A stretch of DNA of 64,000 nt from Rhizomys pruinosus. Its lineage: Eukaryota; Chordata; Mammalia; Rodentia; Spalacidae. The first letter of the stretch is position 1, and each line of letters opens with the position of its first letter. Made by a program: the position numbers and the translations under genes. The stretch spans positions 5,885,700 to 5,949,699 of the forward strand of contig VZQC01013302.1 in assembly GCA_009823505.1 (NCBI GenBank). Direction: 5' to 3'. The notes below the pieces were generated by a model. The model was given only the letters and a program-made list of their open reading frames with translations. It was not told where the DNA came from and searched no databases. Positions 44,736 to 56,392 of the stretch are shown here, piece by piece.

Positions 44736-45930
44736 TCGGACAGCAGCTGCACAGGAAGTAAGGTCAACAATAGACAAATGGGACTTCATAAAACTCAAAA
44801 GCTTCTGTACAGTGAAAGAAACAATCAAGGAGGAGAAGAGAAAACTCACAGAGTGGGAGGAAATCTTTACCAGTGATACATCTGACAGACCGCTGACATC
44901 AAGAACATATAAACTACTCAAAAAACAAAGAAGTAAGAAGACAAATGACTTACTCAAAAGATGAAGTAAAGAACTGAACAGAGACTTCACCAGTAAGGAA
45001 GTAAAGATGACTGAGAAACATCTTAAAAAGAGTTCAACATCATTAATAATTAAGTAAATGCAAATTAAAACCACTCTCAGATATCATCTCACTCCAATAT
45101 GACTAGCTAAGATCAAGAAAACAAAAGACAATAGATGTTGGAGAGGTTGTGTGGAAAAGGGAACACTCATCCACTGCTGGTGGGAATGCAAACTTGTACA
45201 GCCACTATAGAAAGCAGTGTGGAGAACCCTTAAAAGACTCGGAATGAGCCTATCACCTGACCCAGTCACACCACTCCTGGGTATATACCCCAAAGACTCA
45301 GCCTACTGCAAAGATAAATGCACGTCCATGTTTATGGCAGCTCTCTTCACAATAGCAAAGAGCTGGAACCAACCCAAATGCCCCTCAGCAGATGAGTGGA
45401 TGACAAAAATGTGGTACATCTACACAATGGAGTACTATTACGCAGTAAATAAAGATGGCATTATGAACTTTGCAGGTAAATGGATGGAGCTCAAAGCCAT
45501 TATGCTGAGTGAAGTAACACAGCCCCAAAAAGACAAATGGAGAATGGTTTCCCTCAGTTGTGGATGCTAGCACTAAATCCCCCCAGACGAAAGGCAAGCT
45601 GAATGACATTATTGTTATATGTTGGTATAATGCGATTCTCTCAATGGGCTCTATAATCCACCCACCAATTATTCTCAAACTCTGTAAATACTGTATATGG
45701 GTGAAGAATATGTATCCGTATTTTAGAGTAATATAAAATTAATGGAGGAAAATGTGAATTCCTAAGCATAAAAACAAAGACTGAGAGAAAGATACAGGAC
45801 AGTTATGGCAGACTGCATTGTCTGGGGTGGGTTGGGGTGGGGTGGGAGGAAGAGAAATGGGAATATGCCTGAACTGAATTGAGAAATGATGTATGAAACA
45901 CACAAAACATCAATCAATAAATAAAAAAAA
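44736..45930 (+). pseudogene. Direct 3' segment of the twin-primed L1 (ORF2 end and 3' UTR)
   Basis: Begins 'tcggacagcagctgcacagg', which follows directly in L1 on the text that ends the inverted segment. ORF2 C-terminal end near 45217-45570 (LSPDPVTPLLGIYPKDSAY, MEYYYAVNKDG), then the 3' UTR with G-rich tract (45825-45850) and 'cacaaaacatcaatcaat'. The breakpoint with the inverted segment shows a 7-nt overlap, 'ttttaaa' (44729-44735). Confidence 0.9.
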
Positions 45931-45959
45931 TTGGGCTGTACATCGTATAAAAATTGGGC

Positions 45960-45999
<40 letters not shown>
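45931..45999 (+). repeat. 30-bp spacer and 39-nt poly(A)
   Basis: After the first A-rich end (to 45930), 30 nt of non-L1 sequence (45931-45960), then 39 A. Possible 3' transduction. Confidence 0.85.
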
Positions 46000-46002
<3 letters not shown>

Positions 46003-46004
<2 letters not shown>

Positions 46005-46200
46005 GTGGGGGCCAGAGGAAACAAGCCAGTAAAACAACAATCTCCATGTTTCTGCTTCAGTTACTGTCTCCAGTTCTCTGGCTTGAGTTCCCACTTTGGC
46101 TTCCCTGGATGATGGACTGTGACCTGTAACCAAATAAACCCTTTCCTCTCATACGTTGCTTTTGGTAATGTTTTTATTGGAACACAGAAAAGTACTAAAC
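46003..46200 (+). mobile_element. hAT-like element, 3' part (RCHARR1-like)
   Basis: 'gaaacaagccagtaaaac', 'tctgcttcagttactgtc', 'aaataaaccctttcctctca' and 'acagaaaagtactaaacac'. It continues the 5' part at 42455-42643 across the L1 insertion. Confidence 0.65.
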
Positions 46201-46627
46201 ACAATTTCTTCGTTTTTATGTTTTCCTTTTCCCGTCACATCTATTCATACAACTGTCAGAGAAGCACAATCAATTGTCCAAGAAGTTGAGTATGGGTAGC
46301 TTTGACGTGATTCTTAGTGATAATATGCAGGATTCTGTAATAAAATAAAGTAGTTCAAAATTTTTCATTTGCATAAGTTGATTTATTTCCTTGACTGGGG
46401 CAAATAAATAATAAAATAGTTTTCTTAAAAGAGAATAGAAAAAAAAAAAGAACAAATATCAACATAAGCACTTATTACTTACTTTTGAAAAAAGGATGAC
46501 AAGATAGTAATCATGCAAATATCTGTAGCAGTTAAGTATTCTTCATAGGAAATAAAACCACCACCAACGTTTTTGTCCATATTTTCTAAGTGAGCTAGCA
46601 AGTAAGTTAAAAATCTTTCTATCTGCT

Positions 46628-46662
<35 letters not shown>

Positions 46663-46719
46663 ATATAGATAGAGATATATATATTAAATCTATATATATA
46701 TAGATTAGATATTGGGAAA
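46201..46719. other. Repeat-poor DNA with a CT microsatellite
   Basis: Contains (TC)n at 46627-46659 and a TA-rich patch at 46665-46705. Nothing else recognised. Confidence 0.6.
46627..46659. repeat. (TC)n microsatellite
   Basis: About 16 units of CT. Confidence 0.95.
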
Positions 46720-47055
46720 GATGGGGAAAGACGGATGATTTTTTAAGGGTTGATTCGCATAGCTTTGAGGACTAGGGAGTCTGAAGTTTATAGGACAGGC
46801 TGGCAGGCTGACAGGCTGAAAATACATGTAACCCTTGAAGTTACAGTTTTGAGGCACAGTATCTTCTTTCATAGCAACCTCATTCATTATTTGTTCTGAA
46901 GGCCTTTCCACTGAATGCAAGAGGACTAGCCACATTATAAAGGGTTATGTTCTCTAGTTAAAAATAATCTGATCATAGATATTAATTACATCTACACCTT
47001 CACCTTATATCTTCACTAGTGTTTTTCAATTGCTGGGTATTATAATGTAGTCAAG
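46720..47055 (+). repeat. Ancient mammalian interspersed repeat
   Basis: 'gtctgaagtttataggacag', 'ggctggcaggctgacaggc', 'agccacattataaagggtta' and 'tcttcactagtgtttttcaa' follow the order of an old repeat I know from other placental mammals, but I cannot recall its name or class with confidence. Confidence 0.45.
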
Positions 47056-47624
47056 TACACACAAAAAATTAGCCTTAAGGTTTATTACAAAGTCATATAA
47101 TTCTTCAGTTTTCGTGAAATTAATACTTTTCTTAGGCAATTATACATTAGAAAACTTGCCCTCCAGTTCTTTTTTTTTCTTTAAATAATTAAATGAATAT
47201 TCTTCTGATGATTTAGATTTATTGTCTTGAATATTTTTCTTCTCAAAAGTGCACTGCTACACTTCCCATTGTTAACTGACAAGAGTTTTTATCTCTCACC
47301 TATCTCATATAACCTCTGCGTTCATGTTTTAGCAAGATTTTGGTAGTGGTTTTATATTATCTCAGGGATAGTCTATGTATCAAATTTGGTGACTCAGTTG
47401 TTCAATGAGCTTTAATGCAAAGATTGACTTGAAATTGTTCCTCTTTCTTCCATGAATTAGGTTATTGTCATAGTATACAAAAGCATCACATTTTAAAAAT
47501 GGTTCTTTTCTTTTAATTATAGGTTTTAGTAAAAAGGATCTCTGATAGTCCATTATAAAGATGTGATTAATAACAAAGTTTTGTCTTAGTATTTCATTCT
47601 GTTCACATTCATTGGATATTTTCC
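47056..47624. other. Repeat-poor AT-rich DNA
   Basis: Nothing recognised. A 99-codon minus-strand frame at 47380-47679 has no recognisable domain. Confidence 0.5.
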
Positions 47625-47690
47625 TACGATAGATCTTGTATATGCGAGGCAAGTACCCTACCATTGTGATAGAACCCATCTGTGTTCTTC
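47625..47690 (-). mobile_element. Possible ID/tRNA-type SINE fragment
   Basis: 'tatgcgaggcaagtacccta' and 'ccattgtgatagaaccc' resemble the tRNA-like head of an ID element on the minus strand. Confidence 0.45.
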
Positions 47691-47739
47691 TCTTGCTCTT
47701 TAAACGTTTCTTAAAAGCTATTTATTTTTTATATTTATT

Positions 47740-47900
47740 ATTATTTTTTTTTAATATTTTTATATTATTCCAAAATAGGCATATATACTCTCCACACATA
47801 AGTCAAAATTACAAATTCTGAAAATAAGCTATAGGTTGATTCCTAAACACATTTAGAGATTCATATTTTAACAGTAACTTTGCATGCAGGTATAAAGATG
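47740..47900 (-). mobile_element. L1 3' UTR fragment
   Basis: 'atatactctccacacataag' and 'aaattctgaaaataagctat' match the L1 3' UTR at 50570-50630. Its counterpart text recurs at 47930 onward, so two L1 pieces abut here. Confidence 0.65.
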
Positions 47901-48211
47901 TGTAACCATACATTATTTTTAGAATATGACTACATATCTTCCATCCATATATGGTAATTACAATGCGTGAATATAAGTGGTAGGGCAATTTTAGAGCTCA
48001 TTTAGATATTAACATTGTAATAGCACAGTTGCTTTCTGATACAATGAAATATAAAGTTGATCAGTTTGCCTGCCAACTGGGGATTTGGTGTTAGCATTCA
48101 CAAATGAGGGAAACCATTCACCTTTGTTTTCTGGGACTGTGTTACTACACTTTGTATAATTGCTTTGAGTTCCATCCATTTACCAGCAAAGCTCATGATG
48201 TCATCTTTCTT

Positions 48212-48435
48212 TTTTTTTAATTTTATTTATTTTCCCATGTGTATGAATGTACTGTCTGCATGTAGGTTTGTGCACCAGTGTTTTGCAATGCCGCGGAGGT
48301 CAGAAGAGGGCACCAGACTCGCCTGGAGCTGGAGTGAAAGACGGCTTTCAGCAGCCATGTCAGTGCTAGGGATCGAACCCAGGCCCCCTGCAAGAGCAGT
48401 CAGCGCTCTTAACTGCTAGGCCATCTCTCCAGCCC
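48212..48435 (-). mobile_element. B3 SINE in L1 ORF2
   Basis: Perfect 15-bp duplication 'gatgtcatctttctt' at 48197-48211 and 48436-48450. Complete, type without 17-bp duplication. Confidence 0.97.
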
Positions 48436-49368
48436 GATGTCATCTTTCTTTACTGCTGCATAGAACTCCATTGTGTAGATGTACCACATTTTTGTTATCC
48501 AGTTATTAGTTGAGTGGCATTTGGGCTGGTTCCAGCTCTTTGCTATTGTAAAGAGAGCTGCAATAAACATAGCTGTGCATGTATCTTTGTGGTAGGATGC
48601 ATCTTGTGAGTATATACCCAGAAGTGGTATGGCTGGTCAGGTAGTAGGCTCATTTTGAGTTTTTTAAGGATTCTCCACACTGCTTTCCACAGTGGTTGTA
48701 CCAGTTTACATTCCCACCAGCAGTGCATGAGTGTTCCTGTTTCCCCACAACCTCTCCAGCTTTTGGTGTCTTTTGTTTTCTTGATCTTGTCTAGTCTTAT
48801 TGGAGTGAGAAGATACCTTAGTGTGGTTTTAATTTTCATTTCCTTAATTATTAATGATGTTGAACACTTTTTAAGATGTTTCTCAGCCGTCTTTACTTCC
48901 TTACTGGGGAAGTCTCTGTTCAGCTCTTTACTCCATCTTTTGAGTAGGTCATTTGTTTTCTTCTTTGTTTTTTAAGTAGCTTATATATTCTGGATGTTAA
49001 TGCTTTGTCAGATGTATCACTGGTGAAGGTTTCCTCCCACTCTGCGGGTTTTCTCTTCACTTCCTTGATTGTTTGTATGTATATCTCATAGGTTGCTGCC
49101 AGCTTTTTCTTCTATCACCTTCACGGTTTCAGATTTTAGGTTGAGATATTTGATCCACTTGAAGTTTATTTTTGTACAGGGCGAGATGTAGGCGTTTAAT
49201 TTTGTTCTTCTGCAAATGGTGATCCGGTTTTGCCAAAACCATTTGCTGAAGATGCTATCTTTCCTCCATTGAGCTTTTTTGACCCTTTTGTCAAAGATTA
49301 GGTGGCTGAAGTTATATGAGCTCAAGTTTGGATCTTCAATTTTGTTCCATTGGTCAATGGTTCTTTTT

Positions 49369-49370
<2 letters not shown>

Positions 49371-49409
<39 letters not shown>
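49371..49409. repeat. 39-nt T run in L1 ORF2
   Basis: At a place where L1 normally has about five T before 'gtgccagtaccagg', so this looks like slippage expansion, not an inserted tail. Confidence 0.9.
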
Positions 49410-49411
<2 letters not shown>

Positions 49412-49659
49412 CAGTACCAGGCTGTCGTTATGACTATAGCCCTGTAATATAGCTTGAAGTCGGATAATGTAATCCTGCAGTACTGCACTTTTCACTCAAG
49501 GTTGCTTTAACTATTCGGGGTCTTTTGTTTTTCCATATGAATTTCATGAGTTTTTTTTTAAAGTCTGTGACAAAGATCATGAGGATGTTGATTGGGATCC
49601 ATTGAATCTGTATATTAATTTGGGTAGAATGGACATTTGTACTATATTAATTTTTCCAC

Positions 49660-49787
49660 AGAAGAGGTTGCTAAAAATCCAAGAACTGAAGTTACAGACA
49701 GTTGTTTGACGCCATGTGTATGTACTAGGATTCTACTCTGCAAGAGCAGCTGGTGCTGTGAAATGCTTAGCCTTCTCTCCAGGCCCA
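49660..49787 (-). mobile_element. Old B3 fragment
   Basis: 'agttacagacagttgtttga', 'tctgcaagagcagctggtg' and 'ccttctctccaggccc' on the minus strand; truncated. Confidence 0.75.
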
Positions 49788-49849
49788 CTTCTTAAAGTAT
49801 CTTTATTTTACTTTAATTCCATCCTATAAAAATATTGATATTTAATTAT

Positions 49850-50073
49850 TTTTAATATTTTTTATTTTTATTTTATGTGTATGAGTGCATGGTCTACAGG
49901 TGTGTAAGTCAACCCATGCCGTGCAATGTTCATTGAGGTCAGAAGTGGGAGTCAGATCCCCTGGAACTGGATTTACAGATGGTTGTTACCCACCATGTGG
50001 GTGAGGGGAATGGAACCTGGGTCTTCTGCAAGAGCAGCCAATGTTTTTAACCACTGACCAATCTCTCCCGTCC
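49850..50073 (-). mobile_element. B3 SINE
   Basis: 'tatgtgtatgagtgcatggt', 'ccctggaactggatttacag' and 'cttctgcaagagcagccaat'; complete but diverged, head 'caatctctcccgtcc'. Confidence 0.87.
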
Positions 50074-50194
50074 TTCAGTTATTCTTTTATTTTTACCTGG
50101 CATTTTTTCTTTTTATTCAAATTTTGCACATTTCATATAAAATTTCTTTTTTATTTAAAATTGTGTTATTTTTATTATACCTTATTTTCTTTTT

Positions 50195-51425
50195 AAATTA
50201 TTTTATTTCAGTTTTGTGAATTTCATACATCATTTCTCAGTCCAATCTAGACTCATATCCCCTTCAATATCCCCCACCCCATCTGAGTTCATACACACTG
50301 CCATACCTGCCCTGTGTCTTATTCTGAGACTTTTCAAAGTTTTTCAAAGCAGAGGATTATTGTCCTTGGGATACCTTTACTGTTGCAGTCAGTTCCTTGT
50401 CCCAGTTCCTCTGCTGTTGTCATTCCCTCCCATTTGTATTGCTTCAACATATGCATATATATATATCACCTATACCAAAATTAGTCTGTAAAGAAACTGT
50501 ATGCCATTTCTATATCATATTTTAAGGTTCACATTTTTCCTTTGGGAATGTATATGCTCTAAAATATGCCTACATACCCTCCACCCATATACCAAGATTA
50601 CAAAGTCTGAAAATAAGTGGTGGGTTAATTCTAGAACTTGTTATGTGATTTACATTGTAAGAGCACAGTTGCTTTTAGGGAAAGGGGAATATAACATTGA
50701 CTTGCTCATCTGGGATTGTTTACTTCACTTAACATATCTTTGAGTTCTATCCATTTACCTGCAAGGTTCATTATGCCAACTTTCTTTACCGCTGCATAGA
50801 ACTCCATTGTGTAAATGTACTGCATTTTCTCTATCCACTCATTGGCTGAGGGGCACTTGGGTTGGTTCCAGCCCTATGGTATTGCGAAGAGAACTGTGCA
50901 TGTATCTCTGCGGTAGGATGAGTCTTGTGGGTATATACTCAGGAGTGGTATGACTGGCTCAGTGGTAGGCTCATTTTGAGTCTTTTATGGGTTCTCCACA
51001 CTGTGTTCCACAGTAGTTGTATGAGTTTACATTCCCACCAGCAGTGGGTAAGTATTCCCCTTTCCCCACAACTTCTCCAACATTTGGTATCTTTTGTTTT
51101 CGCCATCCTAGCCAATCTTAATGTAGTGAGATGATATCATAAAGTGGTTTTAGTTTGCATTTCCTTAATTATTAATGATGTTGAACACTTTGTAAGATGT
51201 TTCTCAGCTATCTATATTTCCTCACTTGTGAAGTCTCTGTTCAGCTCTTTACTCCATCTCTTGAGTGGGTCATTTGTTTTCTTACTTCTTTGTTTTATTT
51301 TGGATAGTTTATATAGTTTGGATGTTAATGCTCTGTCAGATATATCACTGGTAAAATTTTCCCCCAATCTGGGTTTTTTTTTCCTCACTTCATTGATTAT
51401 TTCTTCTGCTGTAATCAATGGTTTG
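50195..51425 (-). pseudogene. L1 3' UTR and ORF2 C-terminal end
   Basis: 3' end at left ('ttttgtgaatttcatacatc'), full 3' UTR to about 50715, then ORF2 text to 51425. Frames broken. A second L1 piece repeats the same ORF2 region from 51426. Confidence 0.85.
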
Positions 51426-51854
51426 AGTAATCCTAGCCAGTCTTATTGAAGAGAGATGATATCTTGAAGTGGTTTTAATTTGTGTTTCCTTAATTATTAG
51501 CAATGTTGAACACTTTTTAAATTTTTTTTTATTTATGTTTTTATTGATGGGTATGAATGTACTGTCTGCATGTAGGTTTGTGCACCCATGTCGTGCAATG
51601 CCGCGGAGGTCAGAAGAGGGTGTCGGATTCCCCTGGAACTGGAGTTCTCCTGGAATTGGAGTTGCAGACGGTTCTCAGCCACCATGTGGGTGCTGGGGAT
51701 CAAACCCGGGTCCTCTGTAAGAGCAGTCAGCACTCTTAACTGCTAGGCCATCCCTCAAGCCCCAGTGTTGAACACTTTTTAAGATGTTTCTCAGCCATTT
51801 TTATTTCCTCGTTTGTGAAGTCTCTGTTCAGCTATTTATTCCATCTTTTTTAAT
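51426..51854 (-). pseudogene. Second L1 ORF2 C-terminal piece with B3
   Basis: It repeats the region 51105-51260 ('agccagtcttattgaag', 'tgttgaacactttttaa', 'tgaagtctctgttcag'), so it is a separate L1 copy. Interrupted by a B3 at 51521-51765. Confidence 0.8.
51521..51765 (-). mobile_element. B3 SINE in L1 ORF2, 17-bp-duplication type
   Basis: Perfect 17-bp duplication 'tgttgaacactttttaa' at 51504-51520 and 51766-51782. Complete, close to consensus. Confidence 0.97.
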
Positions 51855-52100
51855 AAAATACTTTTATTGATGTTTTGTGTATTTCATACATCATTTTTCA
51901 GTCTAGTTTAGACACATTCTCCTTTCCATGCTCCGCTACCCTACCCCAATCCATGCATTCTGACATACATGTCTCGCATCTTTTTCTTAATCTTTTTCAT
52001 TTCTTTTCTCTGCACAGTTATATTGTTTGGGGCAGAATATAACTGTTTCAGTCAGTTCTTTGACCCATCCCTTATGTTGTTGTTCCCTCCCATAAGTTTA
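51855..52100 (-). mobile_element. L1 3' end
   Basis: T-rich tail, 'ttgatgttttgtgtatttc', C-rich patch, then 3' UTR; 5'-truncated at about 52100. Confidence 0.8.
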
Positions 52101-52254
52101 CGGTTTCTGGTCGGCTCCCAGCTGGCCCAGACTTGCTCTTAAGTAGGAGGAACCGCGTTTGTCTTCCACTGATTTTTAAGTAAGTCTTGTGTACATTTAG
52201 TTTGTCAAGACTGAACTTTACAAATGGGTGTGTAACACAATCATTAGCAACTTT

Positions 52255-52390
52255 TTTTTTCTCTCTTTTTGAGACAGGGTCTCTCTCCCTCTAGTCCCAG
52301 CTGGCTTGGAGATGGCTAGATATACCAAGGTGGCCTCAAACTCACAGAGATCTACCTGAGGTTAAAGACATGCACCACCACAACCAGATA
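52255..52390 (-). mobile_element. Diverged B1 SINE
   Basis: 'tttttgagacagggtctctc', 'aaggtggcctcaaactcaca' and 'gacatgcaccaccacaacc' on the minus strand; first of two B1s in tandem. Confidence 0.85.
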
Positions 52391-52399
52391 ATAATTTTC

Positions 52400-52542
52400 T
52401 TTTTTATTTTTGGTTATTTTTGTGACAGGGTCTCCTTTAGTCCCATCTGGCCTGGAGCTCGCTCTATAGACCAGGCTGGCTTTGAACTCACCAACATCCA
52501 TCTGCCTCTACCTCCCAGGTGCTGGGATTAAAGGCATGGACA
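52400..52542 (-). mobile_element. B1 SINE
   Basis: 'gtgacagggtctcctttag', 'accaggctggctttgaactc' and 'caggtgctgggattaaaggc' on the minus strand. Confidence 0.88.
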
Positions 52543-52554
52543 ATTTTCTTAACA

Positions 52555-52610
52555 AATATGAGGCTCAGGTTTTGATCTCCAGTACCACAAATAAACAGTG
52601 TAAGTTTACA
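52555..52610 (+). mobile_element. Possible ID SINE 3' part
   Basis: 'gaggctcaggttttgatctc' and 'cagtaccacaaataaa' match the B-box side and tail of ID elements. Confidence 0.5.
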
Positions 52611-53157
52611 ATTTGTATTCAGTCAATCAACAATTATTTATTAATCATATGCTACTAAATTAAGAATAATGTGGGGCTCTGATAATTTAAAATGTGAAGA
52701 CTACAGTTTTCCTATTTTCACAGTTAAGATATTCTAATAAAGGGAAAAGTTTTAAGAAGCAATATTTTATACAAATATAATAAAGCCAGGTGGTGATAGG
52801 TTGTAGAAAAATTAAAGTAAGACAGTAAAAGTACATAGACAGCTATTTCATTATGAAATATGTTCTGGTTCCCCTAATAAAATATGATTTCAGTATAAAT
52901 ATAAAATATTTAAAAGTGAAACAATTTATTTTATGAAGATACTATTGGTGTCCTTCTCTCTATATCAATAAATACAAAATGGTGATGATTTTGGATTAGC
53001 TTTATTTTAGTTTAGTTTTCTTACTTAAAATAAGTTTGAGAGAGAGCTGATGAAACATATAGATATATATTAAGCATTGAAGATATATAAAGATTTGCAC
53101 ATAGTTTCAGTAACAGCCATGGACATAGGTTTCTGGTGATTAATAAACCATGCACTA
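52611..53157. other. Repeat-poor AT-rich DNA
   Basis: Nothing recognised. Confidence 0.55.
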
Positions 53158-53295
53158 GGTTGATGAAATGGCTCATTGGGGTATGGGCATCTGGCACCAA
53201 GCATGATAACATAAGCCTAAGTTTGATACACACAAAGCATTTGGTAAAAGGAGAGACCAAACTCCTACAAACTTCTGTAAAAGTGTATACACACA
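53158..53295 (+). mobile_element. Old B3/B2-type SINE
   Basis: 'tgatgaaatggctcattggg', 'gcctaagtttgatacac' and 'gagaccaaactcctacaaac' follow the tRNA-derived SINE layout, strongly diverged; followed by an AATT microsatellite. Confidence 0.65.
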
Positions 53296-53330
53296 AATTA
53301 ATTAATTAATTAATTAATTAATTAATTAAT
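53296..53330. repeat. (AATT)n microsatellite
   Basis: About eight to nine units at the tail of the SINE. Confidence 0.95.
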
Positions 53331-53612
53331 GTAAATTTTTGTAAACTATATACTAAATTTGAATTATTTCTCCATAATGGAGTGATAAATATTTGTGGAA
53401 AAGTGTGTTTACTCTTATTTTAAAGATCATACAACATATGTAATATGAAATACTATGTTAATATATACAATGTTTATGCCAATTAAAATTCTTCTCAACC
53501 ACAATGACTGGGAAATTGAAAATCAATCTGCTAATACTACAATTGATAGCATAAATTACTAGTTGTAGAGAAATAAAAAGTAAAGATTTTAAAAAGAACC
53601 ATTTTGTACCCA

Positions 53613-53725
53613 AGCCAATGTGGTACATACATATAATTCCTAAAACTCAGGAAGCTGAGACAAGATGCTAAGTATGAGGCTAGCCTAGATTACATATCAG
53701 CACCTCTTCTTAAAAGAAAAAAAGT
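53613..53725 (+). mobile_element. Old B1 SINE
   Basis: 'aatgtggtacatacatataa', 'actcaggaagctgagacaag' and 'gaggctagcctagattacat'; strongly diverged. Confidence 0.65.
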
Positions 53726-56215
53726 CACAACAATAAATGAGTCTCTTCACAATTTGTCCTTAAAATTCACACATTGCCTTAGACATTCAAAAACATGCTG
53801 CAAACTCTGATTGCAGTGATTTGACAACAGAATCAAAATATGACACAGTTGGAGCAAAGAAAGGTATGCTGGAGCCCTTATTCATGGGTGAAATGTGCTA
53901 GAAAATTAAAACTATCATCTATACCATTATAGAAGAGAAATATGAATGTTAGAAGAATGAAAAATTCTAAATTATCTGATAAATTTTATGGTTCACTGTG
54001 GCTTTGAAGGCCTGGTTTTTTTTTGTTTTGTTTTTTTTTGACCTAAGATGCTATGAAGTATGACATTTTTATTATAGGATTACCACTTTTCTCCATAGAG
54101 ACCACTCATAAATAGTGATATTTCTAACCAATACAGAAATGTTTTCAAACACTTTGGACTTCAGTTGTATTAAATTTGGATCTAGCACATTCTTTCATTA
54201 TCAATAATTGTCACAAACTGCTAAACTAAAATGTAATTTAGGTCACATTTTAAATAAGCTAACAATAGTAACTTTATTTTTTTCTAAACTGTGAAAGCAG
54301 AAATTATAACATGGGTAATATGTTCCTCACACCTGCAACAGGATTTTACTTTATTTTCATTTATTACCTACCACATAATTTTGTTGTTATGATCATGTGT
54401 GGAAATATCTAAGACACTATTTTGTAAACTGTGAAATGTCTTAAACAGAAGGTTGGCTATTAATAATTATTCTCAAGAGGAAACTAATATTACTGCAATT
54501 TGGGGCTAGGTATATTTAAAATACTAATTAGAAATGCTTAGTTATGGAAAACGGTCACCTGGTATTCATTTTATAGAAAGGTTTTCTGTTATTCTTGCCA
54601 TTAATCATCTCCCTATGAGCTTTCAAGTGCATTGAGTATGAGGTTCACCATCATTATACTTTACCCAATGAAGAATTCTATACAGACAATGATAATTACT
54701 AGTTCTCTTCATGCCCATGTGCAATCGAGATGCAAAAGTTCTTTCATAGTAACTACAACTAATGGTGAAAACAGGTGTAGCACTTCTAATACATCGGATT
54801 CCTTTGTAAGAACTTAACCTAGCTCAATCCACTTAATGTCCTTGAGTAATAAATGGTAGTAAAATTAATCTTTTCAGACATGAATCTGTTCCATTGGGAC
54901 ACATTGCAATTTATGCTGCTAAACAAATTTTGTGTCATTTAAATATAGATATCTTGTCAATTAATATTTTGTTCTCAGAACAAAAGCAATGCCTTACTTT
55001 TCTGGAATATTATGAGCACTGCATTATTTTCATCTCAGAGTTTGACCAGTAGTAAATGAAGCCTTCACAAAGCCAAGTATCGTGTACAATAAAGTACCAT
55101 AAAAGATGATGCTTTCTTAGAACGTGATGAAGAATTACATCACTTGGAAATAAGCACACAATTTTTCATAATAGAAAATCTACAATTTGGCTAGCATGAA
55201 ACTTCTACAACCTGCAGAAGAATACTAGATGCACTATATTGAGAGGAGATTCAGGGTTATTTTTCTAAGTAATGGATATGGGGCAGGTTGTATAGGCACT
55301 TGTGGCTACTCTTAGTGAAGATGAATGAAAAGCAAATTAAAGAGACAGTCTATATAATTATCAGATATTTTCAGTTGGGTTAGATTTACCATGTGTTAGA
55401 CAACACAGGTGTGTGTTTCTCTAATTTATTTCTTGATGGGTATTCAACCTAAACAAACCAATCTTTGCATTATAAAGAAACCGGTAGACATTCTGTAATT
55501 ATGAGGAAAAAGTTTTATGGGAAAACATAGAAGATGGCCTAGAGTTAACATTCTTCTATAAGCTAGTTTCCCTGAAATTAATGTTTTAGGACAGTATTCT
55601 TGTTACAGTTAATGAAAAGATATTGATTCACGGATATTACCTAACATCTCTATTCATATTTACTTAAGTCTTTTATATATATATCTTGATCTATATATCT
55701 ATATCTATATCATCTCTATATTTATATTGGTTTCCATTGAAGTTACCACACCGATCTGTGTTGTCTTCTCATGCTCCCCTTTCCTGTAATACATTTTCAG
55801 AAATTATTTTTAGTGGATAAACTTGTACGTTTTTTGGAGTACTGGAATGATAATTTGTATTATATTCCAATGTCTTTCAAATAAGGTTTGACTGATGTTC
55901 TTACTACTGCCTTAGAGATATTAGCTTGGAAAAAGGTCACAGAGATAAAGTCCCATTCTCACTCATATATTACAATAAAACTTGTCACTAATAATGTTAA
56001 CCTTGTTAGCTGATGAGATAGTGAGTGACAGGACTGCACACTAAGGACACAAATTTATTAAAATGTTTTATATACTACAATATTCTCTCCTTTATAGGGA
56101 AGTCACTATGTGTAGGCAACACTGAGAACACTGTGGAATATTTGCATAAATTATTTGAAATTGTTTGTCATGGGAAGTTTGTTGCCTCTCCCTTTTATGT
56201 AAATAGTTATATTAA
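53726..56215. other. About 2.5 kb repeat-poor DNA
   Basis: No gene or dispersed repeat recognised. Contains a T-rich stretch near 54018-54041 and a TA/TATC-type low-complexity patch at about 55674-55728. Confidence 0.55.
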
Positions 56216-56234
56216 TATCCAAATCAATTTTGGG

Positions 56235-56376
56235 GAGTTTTTGAGACAGGGACTCCCTGTAGTCCCAGCTGGCCTGGAAATCACTTTTGTAGACCAGACT
56301 GGATTTGAACTAATAGATCCGCCTGCCTTTGCCTCCAGAGTGCTGGGATTAAATGCCTGTGCCACCACACATGGGT
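56235..56376 (-). mobile_element. B1 SINE
   Basis: 'tttgagacagggactccctg', 'accagactggatttgaacta' and 'gagtgctgggattaaatgcc' on the minus strand. Flanks 56216-56231 and 56377-56392 ('tatccaaatcaatttt' type) differ at one base. Confidence 0.92.
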
Positions 56377-56392
56377 TATCCATATCAATTTT

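Larger units (their letters stand above)
47930..49655 (-). pseudogene. L1 3' UTR and ORF2 C-terminal half, broken
   Basis: Minus strand: 3' UTR at left, then the ORF2 end ('tgctgcatagaactccattg') up to the reverse-transcriptase region near 49655. Open pieces include 48839-48543 and 49325-49086. Interrupted by a B3 (48212-48435) and a 39-nt T run at 49371-49409. Confidence 0.82.

Noticed and set aside
49371..49409. 39 T as a poly(A) tail of a minus-strand insertion
   Set aside because: L1 ORF2 text is continuous on both sides with no inserted body, so slippage at a native T run is more likely.
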